64,000 nt of DNA from Spirochaetaceae bacterium (GTDB taxonomy: Bacteria > Spirochaetota > Spirochaetia > DSM-27196 > SKKC01). Position 1 is the first letter of the stretch; every line of letters begins with the position of its first letter. The DNA lies in assembly GCA_007694005.1 (NCBI GenBank), contig RECN01000102.1:1-64000 (forward strand), written 5' to 3'. The notes under the pieces are model-generated. The model did no database searches. It saw only the letters and a list, made by a program, of their open reading frames with translations, and was not told where the DNA came from. Position numbers and translations under genes: made by a program. Below are positions 15,044 to 25,530 of the stretch, one piece after another.

Positions 15044-18000
15044 CTATTGGTACTTCTCGGCGCGCTTCACCCACTTGTCTATGTCCTTCTCGTTCAGATT
15101 GAACGGAGTGCCGGGATGTATGCACCGTCCCGTGCATTTCTCGGCGGACCGCACGATGTCCTTAAACGGTCCTCCCTTCGGATCCTTCACGTAGGCCTTC
15201 TTCTCGTCGTCGTAGGCAAAAATCTTCGGATTGATGTTGATGCACTCGTCACAGGAGGTACATTCGGGTCGGTCAATCCAGACGGGCTCGTAGCCTTCCG
15301 GTGCCGGTCCGCCGCCTCCGCTGGACGCGGGCATTCCACCGAGGTTTTCGGTCAGTGCGAGGGCACTGGCGTCTCCGCCGAGCATCTGCATGAGTCCGGC
15401 TGCGAGCTTCTGAGCCGTTTCGGCACGGACCTGATCGGCGATCTGTTCGGGATCGACACGGTCGGCAAGGCCTGCAAGCGACTTGAGCGTTCGCCAGAAA
15501 TCGCGGCGCTCTTCAGTTGATGCGACGAGCTCGGATGATACGAGTACCCGAATCAGACGGTTCTTCTTGTCGACCGCCCACACGTAGGGATACAGATCCT
15601 CACGCTCATCCGCCTCGAGATCGATGAAGTCAACGAGCGGCACCATGTTGTCATTCCAGGTATCGCGCGGGGCGACACGGAAATGCTTCCGGAACCGACC
15701 TTCGCCGACGGCGAAGTCCGCAAAGGTCATGGGCAGTTCCATGCTCTGCTTGTTCCCGTCTTCGTCCTGATACTCGAGGTTATAGACCGGCCAGTCCTCG
15801 TCCACGTCCGGGTTGCCGTCAAGATTCAGGCAATCTTCCCAGGATGTTCCGTTCGCAGGATTGAAGGTAAGAATGGGATAGGCCCGTGACTCGAGTGCCA
15901 GCTTGCTTCGTGAGTAGGTCGCGTCATCCGCCACTCCGTGCTCCGGCTGACAGACCGCGTAGACATTAAAGAGTGCCGGTCGTCGCGCGTTCAGCCCGTC
16001 GATGAATCCTTCGATCATGTGCGTGTAGTTCGAGACATTAGACTGATGGACAAAGGCGGTCCGGTGCGCCGCGGCAATGAGACTGATCTCCTTACGGGAT
16101 TCGGTCTTACCATGCCACGCCTTTCCGTACGGCGCCATGTCGGAAACCTGACCCATGAACCCTGAGGTACACGCCTGGCCACCGGTATTCGAGTACACCT
16201 GGGTGTCGAGTATGAGCACCTTGACCGGTCGGCCGGCCATGAGCGCGCGGGAGAGGTTCTGGAAGCCAATGTCGTACATGGCTCCGTCTCCACCGACTGC
16301 AACTACGGGCGGACAGAGAAGGTATTCTTCGTCTGTGAACTTGTTCCAGTTGAAGTAGGTCAGGGACTCGTCGATTGTCTCGTAGCTTTCCTTTCCTTCC
16401 AGTTCCGCCTCGGCCTTCCTGATCGCCTTGAAGCCGTCGGCCATTTTGACCATGTGGCCCTCAAAGACACCGAGCGTGACCGATGGCGCATCCTGGAACA
16501 GGTGGTTGGCCCAGGGGAAGGGATAGGGGTTGTAGGGGAAGCTTGACCCGTAGACCGAGCTGCACCCTGTGGAGTTTATGAATCCGAGATTCGCTCGACC
16601 GTTCTTCGTGGTTCCAACCTCGTAGCTCCACTTCAGGTCTTTGAGCTTCTGAATGACACCCGTCACCCATTCGAGCCACTCCTGGTCGATCGGGTCGCCT
16701 GCGCTACCCTTGTCGAGTTCACCCGCGAGGGCCGAGAGGTTCAGATCGCTGTCACGGTGTGAACGCAAGACCTGCTGAATACGGGCGATATCGCCAATGT
16801 CAACGGACGCAGACAGCTTCGTGCGGACGTGCTGTTCGAGTTTATCGATGAGGTCGCCAAGGTACGTTACGTGCTCCTTGACCCGTTTCTGCATAAGCGT
16901 CGTGATCGTTGCGGTAAAGATATGAAGGGTCGATTTCTCGCCACACCCGGTACACGCGCCGTCGCCACAGACCATGGACTGGTAGGCCGTCTTGTCCATA
17001 AGCAGGGTCTCAAGCGCACCGATTTTTTCGTTTATGTCGTCTATGCGCATAAACTCGGGCTTGGTGGTCGGCAGATCCTTCCAGAAATCCCAGTCCTTGC
17101 GAAGTACGTCGACGCTTTCCGGTGTCTGGTCGACCATGCGAAGTGCGTCGTCGTCACAGACATCCACGCAGAGCTTACAGCCTTTGCAGGTATCCGGGTT
17201 TATCGTGATTGCGAACAGGCCACCGCTTCCGGCCTCCTGCTTCTCTTTCTGATTGTAGTAGGGTTTGGTCAGGGCGAACTTGAAGTTCCCCATTGTCTCT
17301 TTCAGAAGGGCGAACTCCTGCTCAACGTCCGCACGCTCGGCCTGCTCGGTCTCGGCAATAGTATCTGCGATCGCCTTGTGTACGAGCGGCATGACATCCA
17401 CTGCACTGCCGTTTGCACCTTCGGTTGATCCGCGCATCTTTTTCTCGACCGTGCGAACCGCGCGGCGAAGATGCTTTGTCTCGGTACCAGCGCGCTCAAC
17501 ACGAGCAATCGCCGTTTCGAAGGCGTCGCCTATGCTCAGGGCAAGACCCGGGATGGCGCTGTCGGGGCAGACCGTGAAACAGTCGCTGCACGCGGTACAG
17601 TTCTCCGGTATCCACTCAGGGTGCTGGAATCGGATGTTCGTCATATCGCGGAACACACCGGTAGATGCCGGAATAAGGCTCATGGCGTTGAAGGCATCGG
17701 CGAGGTTGTCGTTCGGTCTGCCGCCGAGGTAGAAGGACCCGGTCTGCTCCCAGAACCTGTGTATGTCGGTTTTGGGATCATCGCTGACCGGCATGTTCTT
17801 GAGCATGACCGGAAGCGACGGGGTCTTCTTGGCGTCGACACGATCGCGGGTAATCTCCTTCTCGGTGATTTCCCTGACTTCGTCGAATCCACGGCGGACA
17901 ACACGCAGGTTGTCCTCGACAACCCGGGCACCCTTACCGCCGAACTTCTTGTCGAGCTGGCTTCGAATTGCTTCAAACAGCGTCTGTTCGTTGAAGTTGC

Positions 18001-19966
18001 TCTTGCTCATGAGCGGTGACGCAGCGAAGAAGGCTCCCTGGAAGGCGTTGCCCTGCATGCGCAACTCGAGTTCCACATCGCTCGCCTCTTCCCTGGCGAC
18101 CTTGAATGCGTCGAGGAAGAAGATCTTTATGTCGTTCTCGATGATGAACTTCTGTTTTGTCGGAGGAATGGTCTTCCACACGGCCTGCGCGTCTTCGAGC
18201 TCACTCTGTATGATGAACACACCACCCTTCTTGAGACCGAGCAGCGGGTTGGAATGGCTGAACACGTTCGGATCCGGTGAGAGCACCACGTCAACGAAGT
18301 TATACTCACAGTTGATGCGAATGGGCTCCGGAGCCGCTGACATGTAGTAAGTCGTCGGCTGACCTTTCTTCTCTGAACCGTATTTCGGGTTCGCCTTGAT
18401 GTCGTATCCAAGAAGGTCGTACAGCGTGATCGCGAGGTTCTTGCCGGTGGTAATTGCACCCCAGCCTCCGACCGAGTGCATGCGCACCGTGATCGATCCT
18501 TCGGGCAGCAGATTCGGGTTTTCGCTTCCCCGGACACTGAGCTCGGCGATGTTCGGATAGGCTTCGAGAATCTGCTTCTTGTAGATTTCCTGTTTCGGAG
18601 TAAAGGGGTGTTCGTGTACGAAATCAATAGAGAGATAGAAGAACTTCTTCCGTGCTCCGTCGGGGAGCATGTTCTCGACTGCACCGACGATGCCCTCGGG
18701 TTGAAGGTCCCGGCTTCCCATACCGAAGGAACCTGAGTACAGGGGCGAAGCATCGGTCATCTTTGCGTAGGTTTCGTAGCCTGCGTAGGGCACTTTCGCG
18801 TTCTTGCCACCCGCAGCGGCACCGTTCTCGAGACACTTGCTGACGGTTGCTCGAATCTCGCGCATCATCGGAAGGTCTTCGGCGAGTGGCTGGTCAAGGC
18901 GTTCGAGTACGGTGACTCCCTTGCGACCCTTCAGGAGCTTTCCGATCAGATCGCTCGGAAAGGGGCGCCACATGACAAGGTTGATGACTCCAACCTTGAT
19001 TCCGCGGGTTTCACGGAGATAGTCGGCAACCGCCTCGGCGGTCCCGATCACGCTACCCTGCCCCATAATGATGTATTCCGCATCGTCGCAGCGGTAGGTC
19101 ATGACCCGCTCGTAACGACGTCCGGTCAGTTCGGCGTATTCGGCCATGCACTGTTCGGTGAGGTCCTTGATGTGATCAAAGAAATACGGGCGCTGCGCAG
19201 CGACAGACTGCATGTACGCGTCCTGGTTCTGCACGCCACCGGCGAGCACGGCGTTATCGACGTCCCAGAGAATGGGCACGCGGCGGCGTTTCTCACCGTA
19301 GGCGATGCGCTGGCCCGGAGTTGGGCAGTCGATCATGTCTTCGGGTTTCCCAAGAAACTCCGCAATCAGTTCGCGTTCCGGAATGCGAAGTGTCTCAATC
19401 AGGTGGGTGGTAAGAAATCCATCCTGCCCGACAGCGCCCGGAGTCAGAGACAACTCGGCAATCTTGCGGGAAATGATGTTCAGGTCGGCTGCACCCTGTG
19501 CGTCTTTCGCCATGACCTGAAAAAACCCGGTGTCGTCCATGAGGTGATAGTCATCATGACCTGCGTGTACGTTCAGCGTTGACTTCGTGATTGCACGGCA
19601 GCCCACGTTCAGAATGTAGGGGAGGCGCTTACCGACCGCCGGGTACAGCGACTCGTGCATGTACGCTATTCCCTGACCGGAAGAGAAGTTACTGGCTCTG
19701 AGGCCACTCATGGACATACCGGCTGTAACGGCTGCGGCAGCGTGTTCACCTTCCGGCTCCACGAAAATCAGCGGCCGGCCCGAGATATTGATGTGTCCGG
19801 CGGCAGTCGCCTCTGCCCAGTACTCACCCATCTGGGTGGACGGCGTGATGGGATACGCGCCGGCGGCGTCGCTTGACTCACGCTCACACATAATGACGGC
19901 GGTATTGCCGTCAACTGCATCGGGAAGACCGGGATATTTCGCCGTAACGTCTTTCTTCTTGCTCAT
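15044..19966 (-). CDS. nifJ: Pyruvate:ferredoxin oxidoreductase, extended single-chain form
   Basis: Pyruvate + CoA is converted to acetyl-CoA + CO2 + reduced ferredoxin. The protein is about 1640 residues, against about 1170-1200 for common NifJ. Order: pyruvate domain with AYPITPST (near 37-44); gamma domain (about 490-680); first cluster motif CTACSDCFTVCP (near 790); an insert of about 120 residues; second motif CKGCKLCVDVC (near 927); the proximal-cluster motif CTGCGE (near 1005); the TPP-binding GDGAMYD; and an extra C-terminal ferredoxin-like domain (CTSCDEC, last 70 residues). The ATG at 19966 has AAGGAAG ahead of it and is preferred to the in-frame GTG at 19996. Its position between rnfB and rnfC suggests direct feeding of Rnf. 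Confidence 0.93.
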   Translation of the reverse strand: MSKKKDVTAKYPGLPDAVDGNTAVIMCERESSDAAGAYPITPSTQMGEYWAEATAAGHINISGRPLIFVEPEGEHAAAAVTAGMSMSGLRASNFSSGQGIAYMHESLYPAVGKRLPYILNVGCRAITKSTLNVHAGHDDYHLMDDTGFFQVMAKDAQGAADLNIISRKIAELSLTPGAVGQDGFLTTHLIETLRIPERELIAEFLGKPEDMIDCPTPGQRIAYGEKRRRVPILWDVDNAVLAGGVQNQDAYMQSVAAQRPYFFDHIKDLTEQCMAEYAELTGRRYERVMTYRCDDAEYIIMGQGSVIGTAEAVADYLRETRGIKVGVINLVMWRPFPSDLIGKLLKGRKGVTVLERLDQPLAEDLPMMREIRATVSKCLENGAAAGGKNAKVPYAGYETYAKMTDASPLYSGSFGMGSRDLQPEGIVGAVENMLPDGARKKFFYLSIDFVHEHPFTPKQEIYKKQILEAYPNIAELSVRGSENPNLLPEGSITVRMHSVGGWGAITTGKNLAITLYDLLGYDIKANPKYGSEKKGQPTTYYMSAAPEPIRINCEYNFVDVVLSPDPNVFSHSNPLLGLKKGGVFIIQSELEDAQAVWKTIPPTKQKFIIENDIKIFFLDAFKVAREEASDVELELRMQGNAFQGAFFAASPLMSKSNFNEQTLFEAIRSQLDKKFGGKGARVVEDNLRVVRRGFDEVREITEKEITRDRVDAKKTPSLPVMLKNMPVSDDPKTDIHRFWEQTGSFYLGGRPNDNLADAFNAMSLIPASTGVFRDMTNIRFQHPEWIPENCTACSDCFTVCPDSAIPGLALSIGDAFETAIARVERAGTETKHLRRAVRTVEKKMRGSTEGANGSAVDVMPLVHKAIADTIAETEQAERADVEQEFALLKETMGNFKFALTKPYYNQKEKQEAGSGGLFAITINPDTCKGCKLCVDVCDDDALRMVDQTPESVDVLRKDWDFWKDLPTTKPEFMRIDDINEKIGALETLLMDKTAYQSMVCGDGACTGCGEKSTLHIFTATITTLMQKRVKEHVTYLGDLIDKLEQHVRTKLSASVDIGDIARIQQVLRSHRDSDLNLSALAGELDKGSAGDPIDQEWLEWVTGVIQKLKDLKWSYEVGTTKNGRANLGFINSTGCSSVYGSSFPYNPYPFPWANHLFQDAPSVTLGVFEGHMVKMADGFKAIRKAEAELEGKESYETIDESLTYFNWNKFTDEEYLLCPPVVAVGGDGAMYDIGFQNLSRALMAGRPVKVLILDTQVYSNTGGQACTSGFMGQVSDMAPYGKAWHGKTESRKEISLIAAAHRTAFVHQSNVSNYTHMIEGFIDGLNARRPALFNVYAVCQPEHGVADDATYSRSKLALESRAYPILTFNPANGTSWEDCLNLDGNPDVDEDWPVYNLEYQDEDGNKQSMELPMTFADFAVGEGRFRKHFRVAPRDTWNDNMVPLVDFIDLEADEREDLYPYVWAVDKKNRLIRVLVSSELVASTEERRDFWRTLKSLAGLADRVDPEQIADQVRAETAQKLAAGLMQMLGGDASALALTENLGGMPASSGGGGPAPEGYEPVWIDRPECTSCDECININPKIFAYDDEKKAYVKDPKGGPFKDIVRSAEKCTGRCIHPGTPFNLNEKDIDKWVKRAEKYQ

Positions 19967-19992
19967 TGCTTCTTCCTTATCCTGATTCTCTA

Positions 19993-20865
19993 TCACTCAC
20001 CCTGAATGGGCAGTGCGCTTTTTCGTACTATTTTTTTGGCGGCGGCGCCTTTGATTATCTTGTCTTTTTCAAGCCAGACGATTGCACCCGTCGGGCAGCG
20101 TTCGGTTGGCATCGGTGTGGCGAGCTCGTTCTTCGTGTAATCGACCACCGGAAGATTGTTGTGCATGCGGATCAGACCACCCGGAGCGTCCACCGCACAG
20201 CGCTCACAGGCGTTGCACGCGACTTCACAGACGTCGAGGGCTCTGTCCCCTTCTTCGAGGTTCTTGCAGGCAACCCAGAGCTTGTGACTCACAGGGTGAA
20301 GACTGAAGAGATCCAGCGGACACGCGACTACGCAGTCGTTACACGCGGTGCACTTGTCGACGTCCACAACCGGAAGGCCGTACTCGTTCATGTGTATCGC
20401 GTCGAAGGTACACGACACCTCGCAGTCTCCAAGACCAAGGCATCCCCACGCACAGGCTTTACCGCCACCGCCCGATACCACTGCCGCGGTACACGAGCTC
20501 ATGCCTTCGTAGCGGGCGCGCATCTTCGCAACGTGCTTTCCGCCCGCGCAGGCGAGTCTGGCTACGATTTTTTCCTGTGTTCCTGCGTCGACTCCGAGAT
20601 GTTCGGCGATTCCCTGATTGGCTTCGGCGGTATTGACGGTGCACTTTGACGGAGGTGCATCCCCCTTTACCACCGCTTCGGCGAAGGCTCGACAGCCCGC
20701 ATATCCACACGCGCCGCAGTTTACGGACGGGAGCATCTCTTCGACTTCTTCGATGCGGGGATCCTCGTAGACGTACAGTCGCCGGACCGCTATGGCGATG
20801 ACAAAGGCGAGGACACCGCCGAGGGCAACCATGAACAGGACAGGAGTCAGCAAGCTAGCAGCCAC
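19993..20865 (-). CDS. rnfB: Rnf complex ferredoxin-side subunit RnfB
   Basis: This 290-residue iron-sulfur protein starts at GTG after GGGAGG. An N-terminal helix (about 5-28) is followed by the Fe-S domain with NCGACGYAGC (near 49-58), a second Cys set (CAWGC...C...C near 137-152), ferredoxin motifs CTACNDCVVACP (near 172-183) and CEVACNAC (near 213), and a last CPTGAI. RnfB takes electrons from ferredoxin. In most genomes rnfB sits after rnfA or before rnfC; here it leads the operon and is split from rnfCDGEA by the pyruvate oxidoreductase gene. Confidence 0.94.
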   Translation of the reverse strand: MAASLLTPVLFMVALGGVLAFVIAIAVRRLYVYEDPRIEEVEEMLPSVNCGACGYAGCRAFAEAVVKGDAPPSKCTVNTAEANQGIAEHLGVDAGTQEKIVARLACAGGKHVAKMRARYEGMSSCTAAVVSGGGGKACAWGCLGLGDCEVSCTFDAIHMNEYGLPVVDVDKCTACNDCVVACPLDLFSLHPVSHKLWVACKNLEEGDRALDVCEVACNACERCAVDAPGGLIRMHNNLPVVDYTKNELATPMPTERCPTGAIVWLEKDKIIKGAAAKKIVRKSALPIQGE

Positions 20866-21018
20866 GGATGCCTCCCGATCGTTGATATTACATTTGAAGG
20901 AATTCGTTCGCAGTTCACGGACTCAATACTCCGACAAGTTCAATTCGAAGTAAACCGTGTAAACTGCCACGCTCAGCAAGATTTGCCACTAAACGAGAAT
21001 TCTAATTCTGTACGTGAA

Positions 21019-21024
21019 ATTATA
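21019..21024 (-). promoter_or_regulatory. rnfB: Candidate -10 element of the rnf operon
   Basis: The minus strand reads TATAAT here, 154 bp upstream of the rnfB start. No good -35 is seen at 16-18 bp. A direct repeat GTGAAAT (21014-21020 and 21027-21033) flanks and touches the -10, which could be an activator or repressor site. The remaining region between rnfB and icd (20866-21113) has no other recognisable element apart from the hairpin at 21046-21082. Confidence 0.35.
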
Positions 21025-21045
21025 TTGTGAAATCAGGCTTTTTGT

Positions 21046-21082
21046 TGTGATGCATAGATCTTTAATAAAGCTATGCATCACA
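21046..21082. repeat. Perfect 12-bp inverted repeat between icd and rnfB
   Basis: TGTGATGCATAG and CTATGCATCACA form a perfect 12-bp stem with a 13-nt AT-rich loop, 32 bp past the icd stop. It could end icd transcription, but no U-run follows on the minus strand. It could equally be a protein-binding site upstream of the rnf promoter. Confidence 0.6.
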
Positions 21083-21113
21083 TTTAAAACGTTACGGTGT
21101 GCTCGGGCCCTGC

Positions 21114-23333
21114 TCAGCGAGCATCAATGATTGCATTGAGCGTCGGACTCGGCCGCATGGCTGCGCCTGCTTTCGCATCGTCGGGATGGAAATACCCGCC
21201 AAGATCAACCGGCTTTCCCTGCGCTGCTGTCAGTTCATGCAGGATATCTTCGCTCGACGAGGCGAGTTGCGCTGCAAGATCCGTGTATACCTTCTTCAGG
21301 GACGGGTCCTGAGCCTGCTCGGCCAGCGCCATACTCCAGTACAGCGCGAGGTGAAAGTGACTCCCCCTGTTATCGAGCTCTCCAACCTTGCGTTTCGGCG
21401 ACTTCCCGTTCTTCAGAAGCTCGGCGGTGGCGCTGTCGAGTGTCGTTCCGAGGAGCGCTGCCCCCGCGTTGTCGAAGGTTTTTGCGAGATGCTCAAGCGA
21501 TACCGCGAGAGCCAGAAACTCTCCGAGAGAATCCCAGCGTAAGTGGCCTTCCCGTACCATCTGCTGCACATGCTTGGGTGCGGATCCTCCCGCCCCGGTC
21601 TCAAAGAGCCCACCTCCGTTCATGAGCGGAACTATAGAGAGCATTTTGGCGCTCGTGCCCAGTTCGAGAATAGGAAACAGGTCGGTCAGATAATCGCGCA
21701 ATACGTTGCCGGTCACTGATACCGTGTCGAGTCCCTGCCGGATCCGGTCAACCGAAAACTGCGTTGCCTCTGCAGGAGGCATGATCAATATCTCAAGGCC
21801 GTCGGTGTCGTGTTCAGGCAGATACCGCTCGACCTTGCGAATCAGCTCGGCATCGTGTGCACGGTGTGAGTCAAGCCAGAACACCGCCGGAGCCCCGGTC
21901 GCGCGGGCCCGCTCAACGGCCAGTCTGACCCAGTCGCGTACCGGCGCATCCTTGACCTGACACATGCGAAAAATGTCACCTTCCTCGACGGAGCGGGAAA
22001 GTATGACCTCCTCAGAGTCGAGCACCACTTCCACCGTCCCCGCTACACTGACTTCAAAGGTCTTGTCGTGTGATCCGTATTCCTCGGCCTTCTGTGCCAT
22101 GAGTCCGACATTCGACACGCTCCCCATGGTGACCGGGTCATAGGCACCGTGCTTCCTGCAGTCGTCCATGACCACCTGATACACGCCGGCGTACGATCGA
22201 TCGGGAATGAGATACTTTGTGTCCTGTGCTGACCCGTCCGGCGCCCAGCTCTTACCGCCATTTCTGATAGCCGCGGGCATGGTCGCATCGATGATAAAGT
22301 CGCTTGGCACGTGGAAATTCGTGATCCCGCGGTCGGAGTCAACCATAGAAACCGCAGGCCCCTTCTGGAAACACGCGCTTATATCGTCGCGTATCGCCTG
22401 CTGATCCTGCAAGGGCAGCTGCTCTATGCGCGCGTACAGGTCTCCGAGGCCATTGTTCGGGTGTACACCGAGCCTGCTGAACGCCTCCGCATGCTTCTCG
22501 AACACATCTGAAAAAAACACCGATACCACGTGACCGAAGATGATGGGGTCTGAGACTTTCATCATGGTCGCCTTGAGATGAACCGAAAACAGTATGCCCT
22601 TATCCTTTGCATCCTGTATCTCGCGGGCGACGCTCGCGCGAAGCTCTTTGCGACTCAGAACCGCCGCGTCAATGATTTCGCCGGTCTGTAACGGGAGTTC
22701 CTGTTTCAGGACCTGTACCGTTCCGTCAGCAGCCCGATGGCGTATCGTAGCGACCGTATCCCGGTCTATCGTCGCCGACCGCTCGGTCTCGAAGTAGTCT
22801 CCCCGATTCATGCTGGCAACGTGTGACCTGGACTCCGGACTCCACGGCTCCATGGAATGAGGAAACATGCGTGCAAACTCCTTGACTGCCTTCGGCGCCC
22901 GGCGATCGGAGTTTCCCTCTCTGAGGACCGGATTCACCGCGCTTCCTTTCACACGATCGTAGCGTGTTCGTGCGTCACGCTCGGCGTCCGACGCAGGTGC
23001 GTCCGGGTAATCGGGGACCGGATAGCCCTGTTCCTGAAGCTCGGTGATAGCCGCGCGGAGCTGTGGAAGCGATGCGCTGATATTCGGAAGTTTAATGATG
23101 TTTGCATCCGGCTCGCTTACGAGGCTGCCGAGCTCCGAAAGGTCGTCGGGGACGCGTTGCTCTTCGGAGAGGAGCTCGGGAAACTGAGCCAGAATACGCC
23201 CGGCGAGCGACACGTCGCGGGTCTCAACCCGTATTCCGGCGGGCTTCACAAAGCGCTGAATGATGGGAAGCAGGGAATACGTGGCAAGAGCCGGCGCTTC
23301 GTCTGTTTTGGTGTAAATGATTGCCTGTTTCAT
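21114..23333 (-). CDS. icd: Monomeric NADP-dependent isocitrate dehydrogenase
   Basis: The protein is 739 residues from the ATG at 23333, the normal size for monomeric IDH (about 740); the open frame upstream to 23453 adds an unrelated Cys-rich leader and is rejected. The start ([20 protein letters not shown]) and the long stretches around SLAYEP-like and [17 protein letters not shown]-type segments match this family, which is unrelated in sequence to the dimeric enzyme. It converts isocitrate + NADP+ to 2-oxoglutarate + CO2 + NADPH. It is single and diverges from the M3 peptidase; a stem-loop follows it. Confidence 0.92.
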   Translation of the reverse strand: MKQAIIYTKTDEAPALATYSLLPIIQRFVKPAGIRVETRDVSLAGRILAQFPELLSEEQRVPDDLSELGSLVSEPDANIIKLPNISASLPQLRAAITELQEQGYPVPDYPDAPASDAERDARTRYDRVKGSAVNPVLREGNSDRRAPKAVKEFARMFPHSMEPWSPESRSHVASMNRGDYFETERSATIDRDTVATIRHRAADGTVQVLKQELPLQTGEIIDAAVLSRKELRASVAREIQDAKDKGILFSVHLKATMMKVSDPIIFGHVVSVFFSDVFEKHAEAFSRLGVHPNNGLGDLYARIEQLPLQDQQAIRDDISACFQKGPAVSMVDSDRGITNFHVPSDFIIDATMPAAIRNGGKSWAPDGSAQDTKYLIPDRSYAGVYQVVMDDCRKHGAYDPVTMGSVSNVGLMAQKAEEYGSHDKTFEVSVAGTVEVVLDSEEVILSRSVEEGDIFRMCQVKDAPVRDWVRLAVERARATGAPAVFWLDSHRAHDAELIRKVERYLPEHDTDGLEILIMPPAEATQFSVDRIRQGLDTVSVTGNVLRDYLTDLFPILELGTSAKMLSIVPLMNGGGLFETGAGGSAPKHVQQMVREGHLRWDSLGEFLALAVSLEHLAKTFDNAGAALLGTTLDSATAELLKNGKSPKRKVGELDNRGSHFHLALYWSMALAEQAQDPSLKKVYTDLAAQLASSSEDILHELTAAQGKPVDLGGYFHPDDAKAGAAMRPSPTLNAIIDAR

Positions 23334-23413
23334 GATGGGAAGATCATAACAGATAATGGCAGTATTGTTTATCGATTGTTTTTCGAAACCGCTTGCATGT
23401 ACTATCAGAAGCC

Positions 23414-25459
23414 ATGAGCAACAACCCATTACTGAAACCCTGGAACAATCCACACGGTCTCCCGCCGTTTTCCGAGACCCAACCTGAGCACTTTCGAGAG
23501 GCGATGGAAACGGGCATGCAGGAGCATCTGAAAGAAATCGACCTCATTGCCACAAACCCCGCCCCGGCGGACTTCGAGAACACCTTCGCCGTGTTCGACC
23601 GAAGCGGAGACCTGCTCAACCGCGTCGCACATATGTTTTTCAATCTCTGCTCGTCGGAGACCAGTTCTGAGCTGCAGGAGGTCGAACGCGCCCTTGCACC
23701 GAAACTGGCCGCACACGAAAGCAGCATCTACATGCACGAAGGCCTGTTCGCGCGGGTACGGCAGATACACGAGAAGCGGACAGCACTCGGGTTGTCCGAT
23801 GAGCAGCTGAGACTCGTCGAACGGGTTCATCTGCGGTTTGTCCGTTCCGGCGCCGAGCTGACCGGCGAAGACCGCGCACGCTTCGCCGCAATCAACGAAG
23901 AGCTCGCGTCGCTGTACACCTCGTTTTCTCAGGCAGTACTCGCGGATGAAGCGGCCTGGAGCCTTCGCCTCGAAACCGACGATGACCGGGCGGGCCTGCC
24001 GGACTTCGTGCTTGAAGCAGCCGGGGAAGTGGCGCGTGAGCGCGACTCGGAAGGATACATGATCAGCCTGTCTCCCTCGATCGTCGACCCCTTTCTGACC
24101 TACTCCACCCGACGCGATCTCCGGGAAGAGGTCTGGCGGGCCTTCAAGGCCCGGGGCGAGGCGAATCCAGACCACGACACCAGGCCTGTGGCGTCACGCA
24201 TCGTCAAATTGCGGGCGGAACTCGCCTCGTTGCTCGGAGCCCCCGATTACGCGACCTTCGAGCTCGAAGATCGCATGGCGAAAACGCCTCAGGCGGTCAT
24301 GCAGCTTCTCGAAGAAGTATGGGAGCGGGCGAGGAAGCGTGTTGCCGAAGAACAGTCCGTCCTGGAAGACGAAGCCTCACGCGAAAACGCCGCGCTGCCG
24401 CTGCAACCCTGGGACTGGGAGTTCTGGACCGATCGCGTGCGAACGCGGAAGTACCAGCTCGACGACGCGGTACTCAAGCCTTACTTCCAACTCGATCGCA
24501 TGCTCGAGGCCATGTTTGACTGCGCGCATCGCCTCTACGGCATCCGCTTCGAGGAAGTGTCCGGCCTCGATCTGTACCACCCCGACGTGCGGGCTTTCGA
24601 GGTGCGGGACGCCGACAGCGGTGCACTCACAGGCCTGTTTCTCAGCGATAATTTCGCACGCGCGAGCAAGCGCGGTGGCGCGTGGATGAGCATCTACCGG
24701 TCACAGTCGGGAAACCGTCCCGATGGCTACGGCTACCCCATAGTCGTGAACAACAACAACTTCGCGAAGGCGCCCAAGGGCAGACCGACCCTCCTGAGCT
24801 TTGACAACGTCCGCACCCTCTTTCACGAGTTCGGACACGCCCTGCACGGCCTGCTCTCAAACGTGACCTATGAGACGCTTTCGGGTACAAGCGTCCTCCG
24901 CGACTTCGTTGAACTGCCTTCGCAGATTCACGAGAACTGGGCTCTTGAACCCGAGACGCTGCAGAAACACGCCCTGCACGCCACGACTGGCGAACCCATC
25001 CCGGATGAGCTGATCGAACGCATCCGCGCGAACAGCACCTTCAACCAGGGCTACATGACGACCTCGTACACCTCATGTGCGCTCATCGACATGAAACTGC
25101 ACAGTATCGCGAATCCCGGCGACATCGATATTGCCGCCTTCGAGGCAGAGGCATGCCGGGAACTCGGTGTCCCTGAGGTCGTCGGCATGCGGCACCGCCT
25201 GCCACACTTTCTGCATCTGTTTGCGGGGGACGGATACTCAGCCGGCTACTACGTGTATATGTGGGCGGAGGTACTCGAGGCGGATGCCTTTGAGGCCTTT
25301 ACTGAAACCGGCGATGCGTTCAACGGAGAAGTCGCACAGCGCTTCCGGAAACACGTGCTTTCCGCCGGCGATTCACGCGACCCGCAGGAAGCCTACCGTG
25401 CCTTCCGCGGACACGATCCAAAGCCCGAGGCGATGATGCGCAAACGCGGACTGCTGTAG
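23414..25459 (+). CDS. dcp: M3-family dipeptidyl carboxypeptidase (Dcp-like)
   Basis: The ATG at 23414 gives 681 residues, equal to E. coli Dcp; the ATG at 23393 adds seven unlikely residues. The zinc site HEFGH (near 473-477) with the downstream Glu in [10 protein letters not shown] is intact. Dcp-like rather than oligopeptidase-A-like features include [16 protein letters not shown] after the zinc motif and a final RGL. It removes C-terminal dipeptides from short peptides; there is no signal peptide, so it acts in the cytoplasm. Confidence 0.9.
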   Translation: MSNNPLLKPWNNPHGLPPFSETQPEHFREAMETGMQEHLKEIDLIATNPAPADFENTFAVFDRSGDLLNRVAHMFFNLCSSETSSELQEVERALAPKLAAHESSIYMHEGLFARVRQIHEKRTALGLSDEQLRLVERVHLRFVRSGAELTGEDRARFAAINEELASLYTSFSQAVLADEAAWSLRLETDDDRAGLPDFVLEAAGEVARERDSEGYMISLSPSIVDPFLTYSTRRDLREEVWRAFKARGEANPDHDTRPVASRIVKLRAELASLLGAPDYATFELEDRMAKTPQAVMQLLEEVWERARKRVAEEQSVLEDEASRENAALPLQPWDWEFWTDRVRTRKYQLDDAVLKPYFQLDRMLEAMFDCAHRLYGIRFEEVSGLDLYHPDVRAFEVRDADSGALTGLFLSDNFARASKRGGAWMSIYRSQSGNRPDGYGYPIVVNNNNFAKAPKGRPTLLSFDNVRTLFHEFGHALHGLLSNVTYETLSGTSVLRDFVELPSQIHENWALEPETLQKHALHATTGEPIPDELIERIRANSTFNQGYMTTSYTSCALIDMKLHSIANPGDIDIAAFEAEACRELGVPEVVGMRHRLPHFLHLFAGDGYSAGYYVYMWAEVLEADAFEAFTETGDAFNGEVAQRFRKHVLSAGDSRDPQEAYRAFRGHDPKPEAMMRKRGLL

Positions 25460-25530
25460 AGGCGCACGGCAATACGGCGGCAGCGGACTGCACTTGTCCC
25501 GGCTGATCCAGAGGGATACCTTTAAAATGG

